Part shown: positions 48,730 through 59,651 of the stretch, piece by piece | Numbering within the stretch: the first letter of the stretch is position 1 | Layout: every line of letters starts with the position of its first letter | Assembly (NCBI GenBank): GCA_954871525.1 | Contig: OX940864.1 | Span: 20,950,001-21,014,000, forward strand | Origin: Parietaria judaica | Lineage: Eukaryota; Streptophyta; Magnoliopsida; Rosales; Urticaceae | Reading direction: 5' to 3' | DNA length: 64,000 nucleotides | Made by a program: the position numbers and the translations under genes | The notes under the pieces: generated by a model | Told to the model about the DNA's origin: nothing | What the model saw: the letters and a program-made list of their open reading frames with translations, nothing else | Databases searched by the model: none

Positions 48730-49500
48730 TGTTAAGGTCGGATTTGGTCAAATGCATCCTCAACACAACTCGTGTCGTTTTGTCCCAAAAACGACATAAG
48801 AGAGGGTGAGGAAGTTCATTGCCCGAGGGTCAAACGAGGTACATCCTCGAGGAGGATTATCTCCGAGGAGGTTTAACCGCGAGGAGGTCTGACTAGCGTG
48901 AAGGCAAACTGCGATGAAATGTCCCATCACGCTCGACGAAGAATTTCGTCATGATGAATTGTGCAGAGCCGAATGACCATTGACGGGATGCGCATTTAAT
49001 GAAGCCCACCTACCCACTCGATGAGAGGCATCAACGACGAAGCTTACAGAGCCGAATGACCATTGACGGGATGCGCATTTAATGAAGCTCGTCACGTACC
49101 CATAATGACAGTCTGCTCGGAAGTGACGTAAAGCACGGATTAACCATGCTTCTCTCAAATCACTATGGGGGCGAATGATTAAAAAGGGAAAAGGGCGGGA
49201 AAGATACTAGAAGGTATAATGTAAACTCTATAAAAGGCAAGTGAAGCCTCGTTTCTAGGGGTTCGGAAGAAAGAGGGAAGAAGACCAGGGAAAAAAAGAG
49301 AATATCCTGTAAGAGAAAGGCTTAAGAAATAGAGAAAGTCATTGTTCTTGATCCTTCAACTGTCCAGCTATTCAACGAAAGGAAACCGAGCTCATATCGG
49401 AAATATAATAAAACAAATATATTCACATATCATTGTTGTTAACTTGTTATTTGTGATTATTTTTGTGACTGAAAAAGGGTGGTGAAAATCGCCATCTACA
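48730..49500 (+). repeat. 3' LTR (non-autonomous element)
   Basis: 771 bp. All seven differences from the 5' LTR that I found lie in its last quarter or so; the first 550 bases look identical. Confidence 0.95.
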
Positions 49501-49890
49501 CACTTCACTTCACCTATATACATAAATTAACTTAATATTATACACTTTAAGTTTTCAACTAATTAAAGTTATTTAATATATACATTTCACCTACATATTT
49601 AAGTTACAATTGTGTTTTATTGTATACAATTATGTCTTGTATTTATTAAATATGTAATTTTGAACCTATATAAATATTTTTCCTAAATACTCAAAAATAT
49701 TTTTCAGAATATCCGTCGAAAATCCCATCGGCAAGCGGTATGCCCATGAAATATATGCGGTATTTTGAGCATGCGACATGCTTTTTTTTTCGATTTGCCC
49801 ATCGACATGTCCATCGACAAACGATATGTCCATAAAATGAAAATTGCAAAACGACATCGACAAGCGATATTTAAAACCCTTGTCACGGCA

Positions 49891-50061
49891 TATATAAGTA
49901 AAAAATAGCAATTATTAACGATTAAAAAAAAATAAAAGAAGAAGAAGATATAACTTTTATGAGTGGAAACAGTACACTCTGATCGCACGTTTATGGCTTT
50001 ATGCACATGACTGGTCTATGCCATCGTACTATACCGTAACCTTCTATTACCCTATATAATA
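49891..50061. other. Intergenic
   Basis: AT-rich; nothing recognised. Confidence 0.5.
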
Positions 50062-50518
50062 GGGTTAATAACGATAAAAATATTTAAAGTTTGGTTAAAG
50101 AACTACTCGTGTACCTAAAGTTTAAAAATGATGGTAACAATACCTAAAGTCATATTTAGAGTATTGATCACTATATTCTCGTAACGCAGTTAACTTATTT
50201 GTTAACTCTAGCCACGTTGACAAATGTGGGTTGCTGACATAGCAAATTGTTACCACGTGGACGAGCCCACATCAGTCTCGTTTACGACAAAACAACGAAT
50301 TAAATTTCTAATTGGGCTCGTCCACGTGGCAAAAAATGATATGTCAGCAACCCACATTTTTCCACGTGGACAGAGTTAACGTGTAAATCAATTGTGTTAC
50401 GAGAATAGAGTGGTCAATGCCCTAAATATGACTTTGGGTACTTTTGCCACCACTTTTAAACTTTGGGTACACGGAGGTTCTTTGACCAAACTTTGGGTAT
50501 TTTTGCCATCATTAACCC
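50062..50518. mobile_element. Mutator-type MITE (foldback), copy 1
   Basis: 457 bp, both arms inverted over much of their length (GGGTTAATAACG against CATTAACCC; CCACGTGG and AACCCACATTT on both arms). TSD TATATAATA/TAAATAATA (8 of 9) at 50053-50061 and 50519-50527. Confidence 0.8.
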
Positions 50519-50551
50519 TAAATAATATATAGCTAATGATTATTATTATTT

Positions 50552-50971
50552 GGGTTGATGACGGTAAAAAGACTCAAAGTTTGGTCAAAGAACTCCTCGT
50601 GTATACCTGAAGTCTAAAAGTAGTGGTAAAAGTACACAAAGTTACATTTGGGGCGTTGACCACTCCATTCCCGTAACGCACTTAACTTGCCCGTTAACTC
50701 TGGCCCCTTGAAAAAATGTGGGTTGCTGACATAGCAATTTTTTGCCACGTGGACGGACCCACATCAGCCTCGTTTACGACAAAACAATGAATTAAACCCC
50801 TAATTGGGCTCGTTCACGTGGCAAAAAAATGTCATGTCAGCAACCCACGTTTGTCCATGTGGCCAGAGTTAACAGGTAAGTTAACCGCGTTACTTTTGCC
50901 ACCACTTTTAAAATTTAAATACACGAAGAATTCTTTGATCAAACTTTAAGTGTTTTTGTCGTCATTAATCC
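50552..50971. mobile_element. Mutator-type MITE (foldback), copy 2
   Basis: 420 bp, a close relative of the copy at 50062 in the same orientation. TSD TTATTATTT (9 of 9) at 50543-50551 and 50972-50980. Confidence 0.85.
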
Positions 50972-50980
50972 TTATTATTT

Positions 50981-52286
50981 TATATCCTCTTACTATTGTT
51001 GTTTCAAGAGCTCAAAATTGCAATTTATAATTTTGCTTTTAATACATATACCTCTAAAATTATGTATACCTTTCATCCGAAACTGAAGCAGAAGACAACG
51101 AGCAGATGACCATAAAAAGGCTCCCCGGAACGGATCAAACAATGAAAATGTGACATAGCGTGGTGAGAATGAGGGAGGAAGATGTTATATTGCTTTTTTT
51201 TTTTTTTTAAATGTTATAAAAACATAAAATGTACAGTAAATTATACAATCATTTGTATGATGAGCCTCGAAAAGTGGACATAACATAAATTTATGATAAA
51301 TTACAAATTATAAATTATCATAGAATAGAACTAAGGAACATCGAGTAAAAATCAGAAATACAACCAACGAATTAAGAAAGAAAGATAAATATGATTAAAC
51401 GATAGTATATAATAATTAATAAGTGTACTACAATTTGAAATATATAAATTAATTTGCGGTTGAACTACAAAATATTAATATCAAATAAATAAATATGTAT
51501 ATCTGGTACAATTTTTTGTCTTTACGAACTTCAAAACACGCTGTATATCTATATGCTATCTACTACCAATGTATTTTATATGTATTTTAAAAAAATAAAA
51601 ATAAAAATAGGGCATTTTGAACGTGATGGTTTGTTTCATATATATGTGTGTGTCTGATAATTATTCAAGATTTTTTTTAAAAAAGTATGATATTATTTTT
51701 ATGATTAAATTATTGGGATAATATTATGATAATTTAGATTATAATTATACATGTGTACTTGAGTCAAGTCAACTTGTATATTTCTAGAAATAAACGAAAT
51801 ATAAAATTAGAAGAAGAAAAAAATAATGATATACTAGTATAATTCCCAAATGAAGATTTGTTTTCTAAATAAACCGCGTCCCACTTATGTATATATATAA
51901 TCAATACACTAAAATTTTTGAGGTTTAATACAATTTGACTATGTTCGACAAATTGCGTAATAAATTACTGCCTATCAAAACAAAAATTGTGGATTCCCAC
52001 AATCTTATAAGATTAGGACTGGTGGTATTATTTAGGGTTTCCTACTGGAATACTAAAAATTAAAATACTAGAATTACGGAAACATTTTACTCGTAAATTC
52101 ATATTACCAAAACAGCCCTTACTCTTGAACTTGTAATATATCTTATTATATATGTGTATGCCAGATTCTAAGAACTGAGGTTTATCGAGAATATTGCGAT
52201 GCGGTCTTTTTTTTTTTAGTTATGATCGGTGTTGAGAGTGAAGATCATTTTGCAACAGTCACGGCGTCGCTCGTGGCAACACCGTT
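50981..52286. other. Intergenic, AT-rich
   Basis: No gene recognised; poly-T near 51193-51207 and short A/T runs only. Confidence 0.5.
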
Positions 52287-52698
52287 TGTTATGGGTGATT
52301 TTTCCCCAAATCAATTTCGGCCCAAAAACGTCCCATAGATGCCCATATCTCAAAACCAAGAGGCCCAAAACATGCGGAAACAATTTCTACTATTAGAATA
52401 AAAGTTGAATAACAAAGTGCACCTTCGCGCGCCGTGACGGGGTCCCAGATTCCTCTAAAGCGCCCTAAATAGCCTTGACGCGCCCTGTCATGACACAACG
52501 CACCTTAATGCACCATGTCACGGCGCGACACGCCTTAAAACGCCCTGGCAGGGCGCAACGCGCGCCGTGTCATGGCGTGTACGCGGGCGCGAGAGGGACT
52601 AATATAGTTATTTTATTTATCCCAAGGCCCTAGGCCCCTCCTATAAATAGGAGCTTGATTTCATTCAAACGTTATATATAGCGATAAACACCGTTTTT

Positions 52699-52742
<44 letters not shown>

Positions 52743-53592
52743 AGGAATACCCGACTAAGGTCGGAACGGAGGCGTTAGCAAGAGCGGAAGCGCTTGATCA
52801 CCGACCTGCCCTACGGAGCCTCCGGTTCTCATTGACCGCCGACCTATATCCCGAGTCCTAGGACTTTGCGGTAGCGGGTCGGAGGACCCAGTCCCGGGAC
52901 GACGGTTAACGGATGGTCCGATCTACCAGATTTCAGAGCCGAAGCCAAGCGACAGGGGCGGAGGAGCTAGCTCGAGCGGAAACGCCGAAGGAATCCCTGG
53001 CTCTCCGGAGGAATCGTCGACTCCCTAGAGAAAGGCCCGAGCGCCGACCGACTCCTATCTCCGCAATCGGCGCCCCGGCTCACCAGAGGAATCGCCGACT
53101 CCCTAAAGGAAGGTTTGAGCGCCGTCCAACTCGCGTCTCGGTCATCTGCCCGGGGCTTTCCCAGCCAAGCCCATATATGCACCCGCTAAAGTCCACATTG
53201 AACTACGTGATGACCTAATCCCAGTTGACTGCAAGTGGGTACGTAGGTAGCTTCGCTATACTGACGAGGTGCAACATCATATACCGTCACCCCCCTCCCC
53301 CCCCCCCCCCCCCCCCGGCTCTCCTAGTCATCGACTGCTCCAGCCTTGATCGTCGACCTGTCCTATAGAGGTTTTGGTTCTCTGCGGTCGCCGACCTAAA
53401 TCCCGAGTCTTAAGACTTTGCGGTAATAGGACCCGGTTCCGAGCCAGCGGTAAGCATAGGGTCCAATCCGCCAGATCCTTCGAGAGCAGTGAGTCAAGCA
53501 TCTAGCCCAGGAAGTCAACATTTGGCGATGGGCCCGGCCCAATATCCAGCTTCGGGCCGCTACAATTTTTGATTTATTTTTCGGCATCAACA
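52287..53592 (+). repeat. 5' LTR of a truncated Ty3/gypsy-like element
   Basis: 1306 bp, TGTTATGGG...ATCAACA, with TATA-like CTATAAATAG at 52641 and many GGCGCG-type motifs at 52430-52590. A (TA)n run at about 52706-52738 and a poly-C run near 53290-53316 lie inside. A PBS-like GGCGCTAGAAGTAGGGG follows. No second copy of this LTR is in the window. Confidence 0.6.
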
Positions 53593-54060
53593 TTTCGGCG
53601 CTAGAAGTAGGGGCTCCCGACAAGTTCAAGCGTCGAGTCCCTACCAACACATCCAATGACCTCAGAGCCGTCTCGGTCGCTCAAACGACATCGGCACCGT
53701 CAAGTTTGCTTCACACCAAGTACAAGACACGCACGTCGTCCATGAGATCTCCGCCACGCCACTGCGAAGCCAGCGGAGCCTCCCACCGTGCAAACCCCCA
53801 ACTCGATCGGCTCGGTACTACCGCGCGCGAGTTCAAATTCACCTCGGCTCTGCACTGCCAAGCCGCCACAAGTTTTTTTGGTCGCCCCAACGAACTCAGC
53901 ACAATCAACAACTTTAAGCCTCCCGTAAACAAGTTTCAAAGATCTCCATTTATCAGAAAAAAAGTTATCAAGATTGGAGACTTCTCCGAATTTACGTGAA
54001 GAGCAAGCAAGCGACATGAAAGAAAGAGAAACAATCTCTTATATACTTGGTGACAAAGTA
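53593..54060 (+). mobile_element. Start of internal region after the gypsy-like LTR
   Basis: PBS-like sequence at 53595-53613 (GGCGCTAGAAGTAGGGG; the expected TGG reads CGG). Then about 450 bp open in several frames (105 codons minus, 97 codons plus) without a known domain. No gag or pol sequence was seen. Confidence 0.5.
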
Positions 54061-54789
54061 ATTGTCAATATATATATAATAATATTACGGAAATTGTACG
54101 AAATGCCCTTTCTGTGTCAAACCTTTTAATAAATGCTCATTTTTTAGAGTAAAAAATACACACAATGAGTAGTTTTTTAAAATGTTTGATACAAAATGGA
54201 TATTTCGTTCATTTATAAATAGTGACCAGCAAGAAAGAAAAGGTGGCACAGGCGCAAATAGATAAATGGATACAGTATACACGTGAATCTATACACAAAA
54301 AGAATGGACGAGGAGTTCGTCTACAAAAGTCGAACTTCAACCCTGACCCATTGGTCTTGGTCCAAGTGAAACCTAGACCTGTTGACCTGGGAAGGGTTTG
54401 ACCCAGCCCAAAAGCCCAAAACCTATGGGCGTGGAACAGTTCTAGGTCTACCAGTCAACCCTAATCAGATTAGGGCTTAGCTAGGGTTTTAGAAACCGTA
54501 GTCGCGACTGTTTTGTGCCTCCGGTTAGGTGGCGCGCATGGCGGCACCGCCGTGCGATGGCGGTGACGATGAGATCGTCGTGTCGGCCCCGCGGTGGTGC
54601 TGCCATGTTGCGACACCCTTTAAAAAAATTGTTTTTCATAAAAAAATATATAACCGAGCACAAACGAATCCAGAACACTAAAATTAACACAATTAGTTTT
54701 CTAGTGCTCCCACTGAAAATCTAATCACACCGAAAAAATCATAAAATTATTTCGGACAACATATCTAATTTATGAAAATTAATCAGACC
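54061..54789. other. Internal or intergenic sequence of unknown origin
   Basis: 54090-54200 resembles the left terminus of the MULE at 38183. 54520-54610 is GC-rich. On minus this stretch would follow the PBS at 54790, but no gag frame was recognised. Confidence 0.4.
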
Positions 54790-54802
54790 GGCTATGATAC
54801 CA
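54790..54802 (-). other. Primer-binding site, initiator-Met type
   Basis: TGGTATCATAGCC on minus, one base off the usual copia PBS TGGTATCAGAGC, next to an LTR end at 54804. Confidence 0.65.
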
Positions 54803-54803
54803 C

Positions 54804-55501
54804 TGTTGGGTTTTCGATGACTTTTCTTCATCCCAAGGCGGTAGTCACGGGATATCATCAAATAATATACATCTAGATTAATTTCGAATCTTAAGAAATC
54901 ATTTCGAAATTGTTACCGAAGATTTGGTACTTTTTCCAACTATACGAAACACGTTGCGGATTGAGCCGTTCTTCCCTTAACCGAATTCTTCCTTCTCCAG
55001 GATCGAGCACGTCAAATGTCGTGCCTCTATTTTGTCCACCACGTCACTGCGAGAACGTCTTTGATGACCGGAAAACACCTTGTTGGACAAGTTAGGTCCT
55101 TCTCGGTGTTTAGATGAGAAACCGGTGAAGAACCGGGGAAAGGAGAAAATCGGGAGCTCTGAGCTAGGGGTAGCCGAGTTTTCTTTGTGTTTAGGGTTTG
55201 TGATGCTTGTTTAATTATGAGCTTTAAGTGTGTATTTATAGTACACAACATGTATTGACCTAATAGGCTTTAGGTCCATTTAATGGATCTAAGCCCATTA
55301 AGTGATCATTAATTAATGACCTCATAACTAATTCTCAGATCCGGGTGGCCCGATACTTAATTTATGTAGTCGGGTCAAAATCCGAAAGCCTGGTGGATCC
55401 AATATCCTATTCGGCATATCCTAAAAAAGTTACCCTCATTTTATCATATATCTTCATAAATGTTACTATAAACTATCATAGACCATCATAATCGTATGAG
55501 T
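54804..55501 (-). repeat. 5' LTR of a Ty1/copia-like element, minus strand
   Basis: Ends CCCAACA next to the PBS. A TATA-like CTATAAATACAC lies near 55235 on minus. The outer boundary could not be fixed; the right coordinate is only the start of the LINE TSD. No coding region of this element was found. Confidence 0.5.
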
Positions 55502-55518
55502 AAGTAAGGGTGTCATTG

Positions 55519-55893
55519 GACTCGGATTTGACAGCGGAATGCACGGCTATTCTTCATGGGCTCCAATTCGCCATGACCGGGGTTGGACAATCTCGGTGGT
55601 AGAATCGGATTGTCTTCGGGCAATAAAAATTGTCAACGGGAAGCTATTTAATAGTTTACAAGGACCGCTTCTACGGAGCATTGAAGGCTTGCTTAAGAAA
55701 GTGGCGCCGGCGAGAAAGATTCGGTGGATCCCTAGACTATGTAACGAGGTTGCAAACTCGTTAGCAAAACCTCGTATCCCCACGGGGACTTCAGACTTTT
55801 GGTCTTGTAATTGTCCAGAGTGGCTCGATTTGTATGTGCGGAGGGATTTAAGGCCCTAATCTTAATGAATTTATTTTCTTAAAAAAAAAAAAG
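55519..55893 (+). mobile_element. 5'-truncated LINE with RNase H C-terminus and perfect TSD
   Basis: 375 bp flanked by AAGTAAGGGTGTCATTG (17 bp) at 55502-55518 and 55894-55910, ending in a run of A. The coding part matches the reverse-transcriptase-like RNase H domain of plant LINEs: LTAECTAILHGLQF at the start, then after a frameshift ISVVESDCLRAI and WIPRLCNEVANSLAK. A plain dead-on-arrival insertion. Confidence 0.9.
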
Positions 55894-55939
55894 AAGTAAG
55901 GGTGTCATTGACCAAAAATAAAAATTAAAAGAAAAATTA

Positions 55940-56727
55940 GGGTTAATTGCGACAATAATGCACAACCTTTCGTCAACATGGGTTTTAGGTCCCCAACCTT
56001 TCAAAGTGTGGGCAAAAATACACAACGTTTGTTGAATGTAAAATCCGTTGGTCCTTCCATTAGGGATGTTAAATTCTGTTGATGTGGCATCGTTAAACTG
56101 CCAACTTGTAATATTAATTACATAACCTAATTAATACGAATAAATTAAATCATATTTTAATTATGATTCAAAAATTAAATTAAAACTTTAAATTAACGAG
56201 CAATACTTATTTAACGCGTAGTTCCTATTTTTAAACTCGTGCTTCAATATTATTCACATCTTTAATATGTCGTTTTTTAAATTACAATTGTTTTTAATAA
56301 TCGGTCGTTTTTCCAAAATTTTAGTCGTTTCTAATAAATTGTCGTTATGTATCTTTGCAAATTTTAGTCGTGTTTAATAATCCGTCGTTTTTCAAAAAAA
56401 TTGTCATGTTCGATGAAGAGTCTGTTAAGATTTTTAGGGAGGAATAAAAATTATTTATTTAATTTAAAGTATTAATTTGTTTTTTGAATCATAATTAAAA
56501 TATGATTTAATTTATTCTTATTAATTAAATTATGTAATTAATAATACAAGTTGGCTGTCCATTTGGCAGTTTAACAATGCCACATCAGCAGAATTTAACG
56601 TCCCTAACGGAAGGACAAACGGATTTTACATTCAACAAACGTTGTGTATTTTTGCCCACACTTTGAAAGGTTGGGGACCTAAAACCCCTGTTGACCAAAT
56701 GTTGTGCATTATTGCCGCAATTAACCC
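55940..56727. mobile_element. Foldback MITE, MULE-like, TSD not found
   Basis: GGGTTAATTGCGACAATAAT at the left; GGGTTAATTGCGGCAATAAT inverted at the right. Arms pair for about 200 bp each (CCACATCAGCAG and TGTGGCATCG phrases on both sides). Flanking 9-mers do not match, so the limits or the class could be wrong. Confidence 0.65.
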
Positions 56728-56885
56728 TAATTTTGGAGTTATAGATTTGAGGGAATAAAAAAAGATATAGTTAATAAATAAAGGAATAGAAAATGAATTT
56801 TTTTTCTTATACAAAGATAAATAAGGGTAATTTTTAAATTTCCGAAAAGTTAATCCGGTGGAGGAATGTACAGAAATAAAACTAA

Positions 56886-58321
56886 GGGAAAATTGCGGCA
56901 AAAATACCCAACTGTTGGTCAAATTGTCTCCCGTGTACCCAACCTTTAAAACTGGCGGCAAAAATACCCAACGTGCGTTGACCGTGACTTTGGCATGAAA
57001 ACGTTATTTTTTTCGTTAACATCCCTCATGTGGCCATTAGCGGCAAAAATACCCAACCTTTTTTTTAATTTATATTTTTTTTTACATAATTAGTGATAAT
57101 TACTTGAATTCCAAATACATGGAATAACACAAAAGTTAGTCAAAAAATCAATTGATTTCTTAATGTGCTTGTATAAGCTACATTTGTTGACAAAAATCTT
57201 ATTATTATGAGAAATTTTAAACATAATGTTACGGGTATTTTAAGTAATTGAAAAGGGTTTTGAAAATAGGAATCCGGATTTCCGGATCCGGATACGGGTA
57301 GTGATTTTTGGATACCCGGATTTCCGGATCCGGATACGGGTAGTTCAAAAAAATCGGATACCCGCTGCGGTTACAGCTCTACCATTTTCATTGGTAATTG
57401 ACCGTTTTAGATCGAATTAATACAGTCAATTAATGTCTCCGTCTTGAGAAAAAAAAATGGCTTAAGAAAATATGCCAGTAAAAAAAATATTATCAATAAT
57501 CCATAGGGCTTGATAAGTAATAATTGGCTAAAAGACCTCCCTTGGGATCCCATTAAAATTCGTACCCTTAAATACCCCTGCTAAGAAATATGAATAGTGC
57601 CGAAGGAAGCTATTAAAACTCACGCGCGCGCCTCTACTTACGTCATCAGGCTGACGTAAGCCCTTCTGAGGGCGCGTGAGGAGGGCGGGAGACGCGTGGT
57701 GGCTCGTGTGGGGCCTGTGGGGCCGCCCGAGGTGCTCCCGGTCCACTTTAAGGGTTCCGGGAGTGTTCCGTGACCATTTCTTGCAAACTTTATGACTTTT
57801 TGAGTATCTTGATATTACTGGAAACATTTGGAGACTTTATTTCGCCAAAACGGACTTCCGGTGAATATCTCGGGCTAAAATTGACTTTATTTAATAAAAA
57901 GAAAAATTAATTATATAACTTTCCTTTTAGTAATTTATTGAAAATCAATTACTTAAAATACCCGTAACATTATGTTTAAAATTTCTTATAATAATAAGAT
58001 TTTTATCAACAAATGTAGCTTATACAAGCACATTAAGAAATCAATTGATGTTTTGACTAACTTTTGTGTTATTCCATGTATTTGGAATTCAAGTAATTAT
58101 CACTAATCAAGTAAAAAAAATATAAATTAAAAAAAATAAAAAAATAAAGAAGTTGGGTATTTTTGCCGCTAACGGCCACATGAGGGATGTTAACGAAAAA
58201 ATTAACGTTTTCATGCCAAAGTCACGGTCAACACACGTTGGGTATTTGCCGCCAATTTGAAAGGTTGGGTACACGAGAGGCAGTTTGACCAAAGGTTGTG
58301 TATTTTTGCCGCAATTTTCCC
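56886..58321. mobile_element. Large foldback MULE with about 370-bp inverted arms
   Basis: 1436 bp. Arms (56886-57245 and about 57950-58321) are near-perfect inverts beginning GGGAAAATTGCGGCAAAAAT. TSD TAAAACTAA/TAAAACTAT (8 of 9) at 56877-56885 and 58322-58330. The centre includes a repeat GATTTCCGGATCCGGATACG (57270-57385) and a GC-rich segment (57600-57760) that could be captured DNA; no protein recognised. Confidence 0.8.
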
Positions 58322-58330
58322 TAAAACTAT

Positions 58331-58723
58331 AATTATACTTTACCTTTATTTATATAAGTAAAGTGTATATATAATATACTATATTCTACGAAAGCTTAAA
58401 ATAGATAATATATAAATAAAAACTCTTTATATTATAAAATAGGCGTGGAATATTTTTACATAAATTAGTTGGTGCTGCAACGTACTTTTTTTAATTTTTT
58501 TTATTATAAGATCCATTTTTATCAATATATAATTGATAAATAAAGATAATGACGTGTATTACCAGTGAAGAATCGTCACAGAACATTGCTATTGATTTTG
58601 CCAACATGAACACATGGGTCGAAATGAATCATTCCTAATCGATACCAATTATATATTATTATTTGTTTAATTGGATCGCAATCGCTATCACCATTAACAG
58701 GTCTTCAAAAAGCTTCGTCATCA
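58331..58723. other. 3' flank of the ERF gene
   Basis: AT-rich, probably including the 3' untranslated region of the minus-strand ERF; a polyadenylation signal was not fixed. Confidence 0.5.
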
Positions 58724-59374
58724 TTAAAAACAAGAACTGAACTGATATTCCTGGGATTGGAAGATCAAACTATGCGTGCCATCCACGGCGCGTCTCCGCT
58801 TCGGGCTAGGCGAACCGTCTCCCGATGACGACGACGGCGGCGACGGGGAACTAGGCTCGGGAGCGCGGCGCTTCGGCGTGATCCTGACCGGCTCGCGAGC
58901 CAGCTCGGCGCCAATCAGGTGTGGGAAGTTGAGCTTCGCCCGCTGGCCGCGCAGGGCGAAGGCGGCGCGGTCGTAAGCCACCGCTGCATCCTCCGGCGTC
59001 TCGTACGTCCCGAGCCACACCCGCTTCCCGCCCTTCTTGGGGTCCCGAATCTCCGCCGCGTATTTCCCCCACGGCCTCCGCCTCACGCCCCGGAAATGCG
59101 CGGGCGCACAGGAGCCACTCACCGCTGCCGGCGGGGAATCGCACTCGACCTTCGGGGTTACGGGCCCGGCTTCTTTCGCTTGGACGAGATCGGCGGTGAT
59201 CCAGCTCTCGGCGACGAAAAAGAAGTCGTCGGTGCCGACGCCCGAGTTCGGAGAAAATACCGGAATATCGGGCCGGTCGTCATCGCGGAGGAGGTGGTCT
59301 CTGATGGCCTGGAGAAGGACGAAATCGGAATGTGACATAGTGGAAGAGTCGCTGGTACTGGCTGATTCAGACAT
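58724..59374 (-). CDS. AP2/ERF transcription factor, group IX type
   Basis: Intact intronless gene of 216 codons, ATG at 59372-59374. Residues 93-152 are one complete AP2/ERF domain ([20 protein letters not shown] through LNFPHLIG) with the Arg and Trp residues known to contact the GCC box (AGCCGCC). The N-terminus ([16 protein letters not shown], then an acidic [11 protein letters not shown]) resembles the activation segment of group IX ERFs, which act in ethylene, jasmonate and defence responses. The C-terminus has a basic PKRRAP, a Ser/Pro-rich run and a second basic cluster PKRRR, likely nuclear localisation. No EAR repressor motif was seen. I cannot assign a member name. A homologous fragment lies at 41414. 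Confidence 0.93.
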   Translation of the reverse strand: MSESASTSDSSTMSHSDFVLLQAIRDHLLRDDDRPDIPVFSPNSGVGTDDFFFVAESWITADLVQAKEAGPVTPKVECDSPPAAVSGSCAPAHFRGVRRRPWGKYAAEIRDPKKGGKRVWLGTYETPEDAAVAYDRAAFALRGQRAKLNFPHLIGAELAREPVRITPKRRAPEPSSPSPPSSSSGDGSPSPKRRRAVDGTHSLIFQSQEYQFSSCF

Positions 59375-59600
59375 GGCTAATTAGGGTTTTACGTATTGAT
59401 TCGAGAATGAGAGTATGGCTTGATATGGGTTTATGATTTTTGCTTCTCTGTATATATATGTTTGTGAATATATATATAACAAGCTATATAGAGTGAGTGG
59501 GTTTGTGATGTGTGCGAGTCTCACATATTCCTCGAAGGCGAGGGTTATATTTATTAATTTGTTTATTTAAGCACGTTTAAAACTTTGAAAACTTCCACGT
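59375..59600 (-). promoter_or_regulatory. Promoter region of the ERF gene
   Basis: Upstream on minus there are TATA-like stretches at 59450-59480 (ATATATAT), 75-105 bp before the ATG. No GCC box or other element was identified with confidence. Confidence 0.4.
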
Positions 59601-59611
59601 TATATTAGTAA

Positions 59612-59651
<40 letters not shown>

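Larger units (their letters stand above)
42496..49500 (+). mobile_element. Non-autonomous LTR retrotransposon carrying an F-box fragment and an antisense gene
   Basis: 7005 bp with two 771-bp LTRs and TSD CACTT at 42491-42495 and 49501-49505. It has a PBS, a polypurine tract and no gag, protease, RT or integrase. The PBS and the leader after it (GGCTTTGTTTTCTTTCTA) agree with the Tat element at 1-5911, so Tat proteins may have moved it. Cargo: F-box segment 43614-44309, an embedded LTR 44370-46875 and an antisense gene 46876-48209. By eye the two LTRs differ at 7 of 771 positions, meaning a fairly recent insertion. Confidence 0.9.
42120..49882. mobile_element. hAT-type MITE, CAAGGTTC family, copy D, split by an LTR retrotransposon
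   Basis: Two halves (42120-42495 and 49506-49882), about 753 bp together, with the same GC-rich core (near 42290-42360) and the same CACTTCACCT and TTAAGTTACAA phrases as copies B and C. Right end CCCTTG; left end degraded. TSD imperfect: TCACGGAA (42112-42119) against TCACGGCA (49883-49890). Confidence 0.75.

Noticed and set aside
53288..53316. Poly-C tract as a structural signal
   Set aside because: A homopolymer of this length is often a sequencing or assembly artefact; no further structure around it.
57528..57827. Minus frame of 99 codons in the MULE centre as a captured gene
   Set aside because: GC-rich but with no recognisable domain or splice pattern; could be non-coding.
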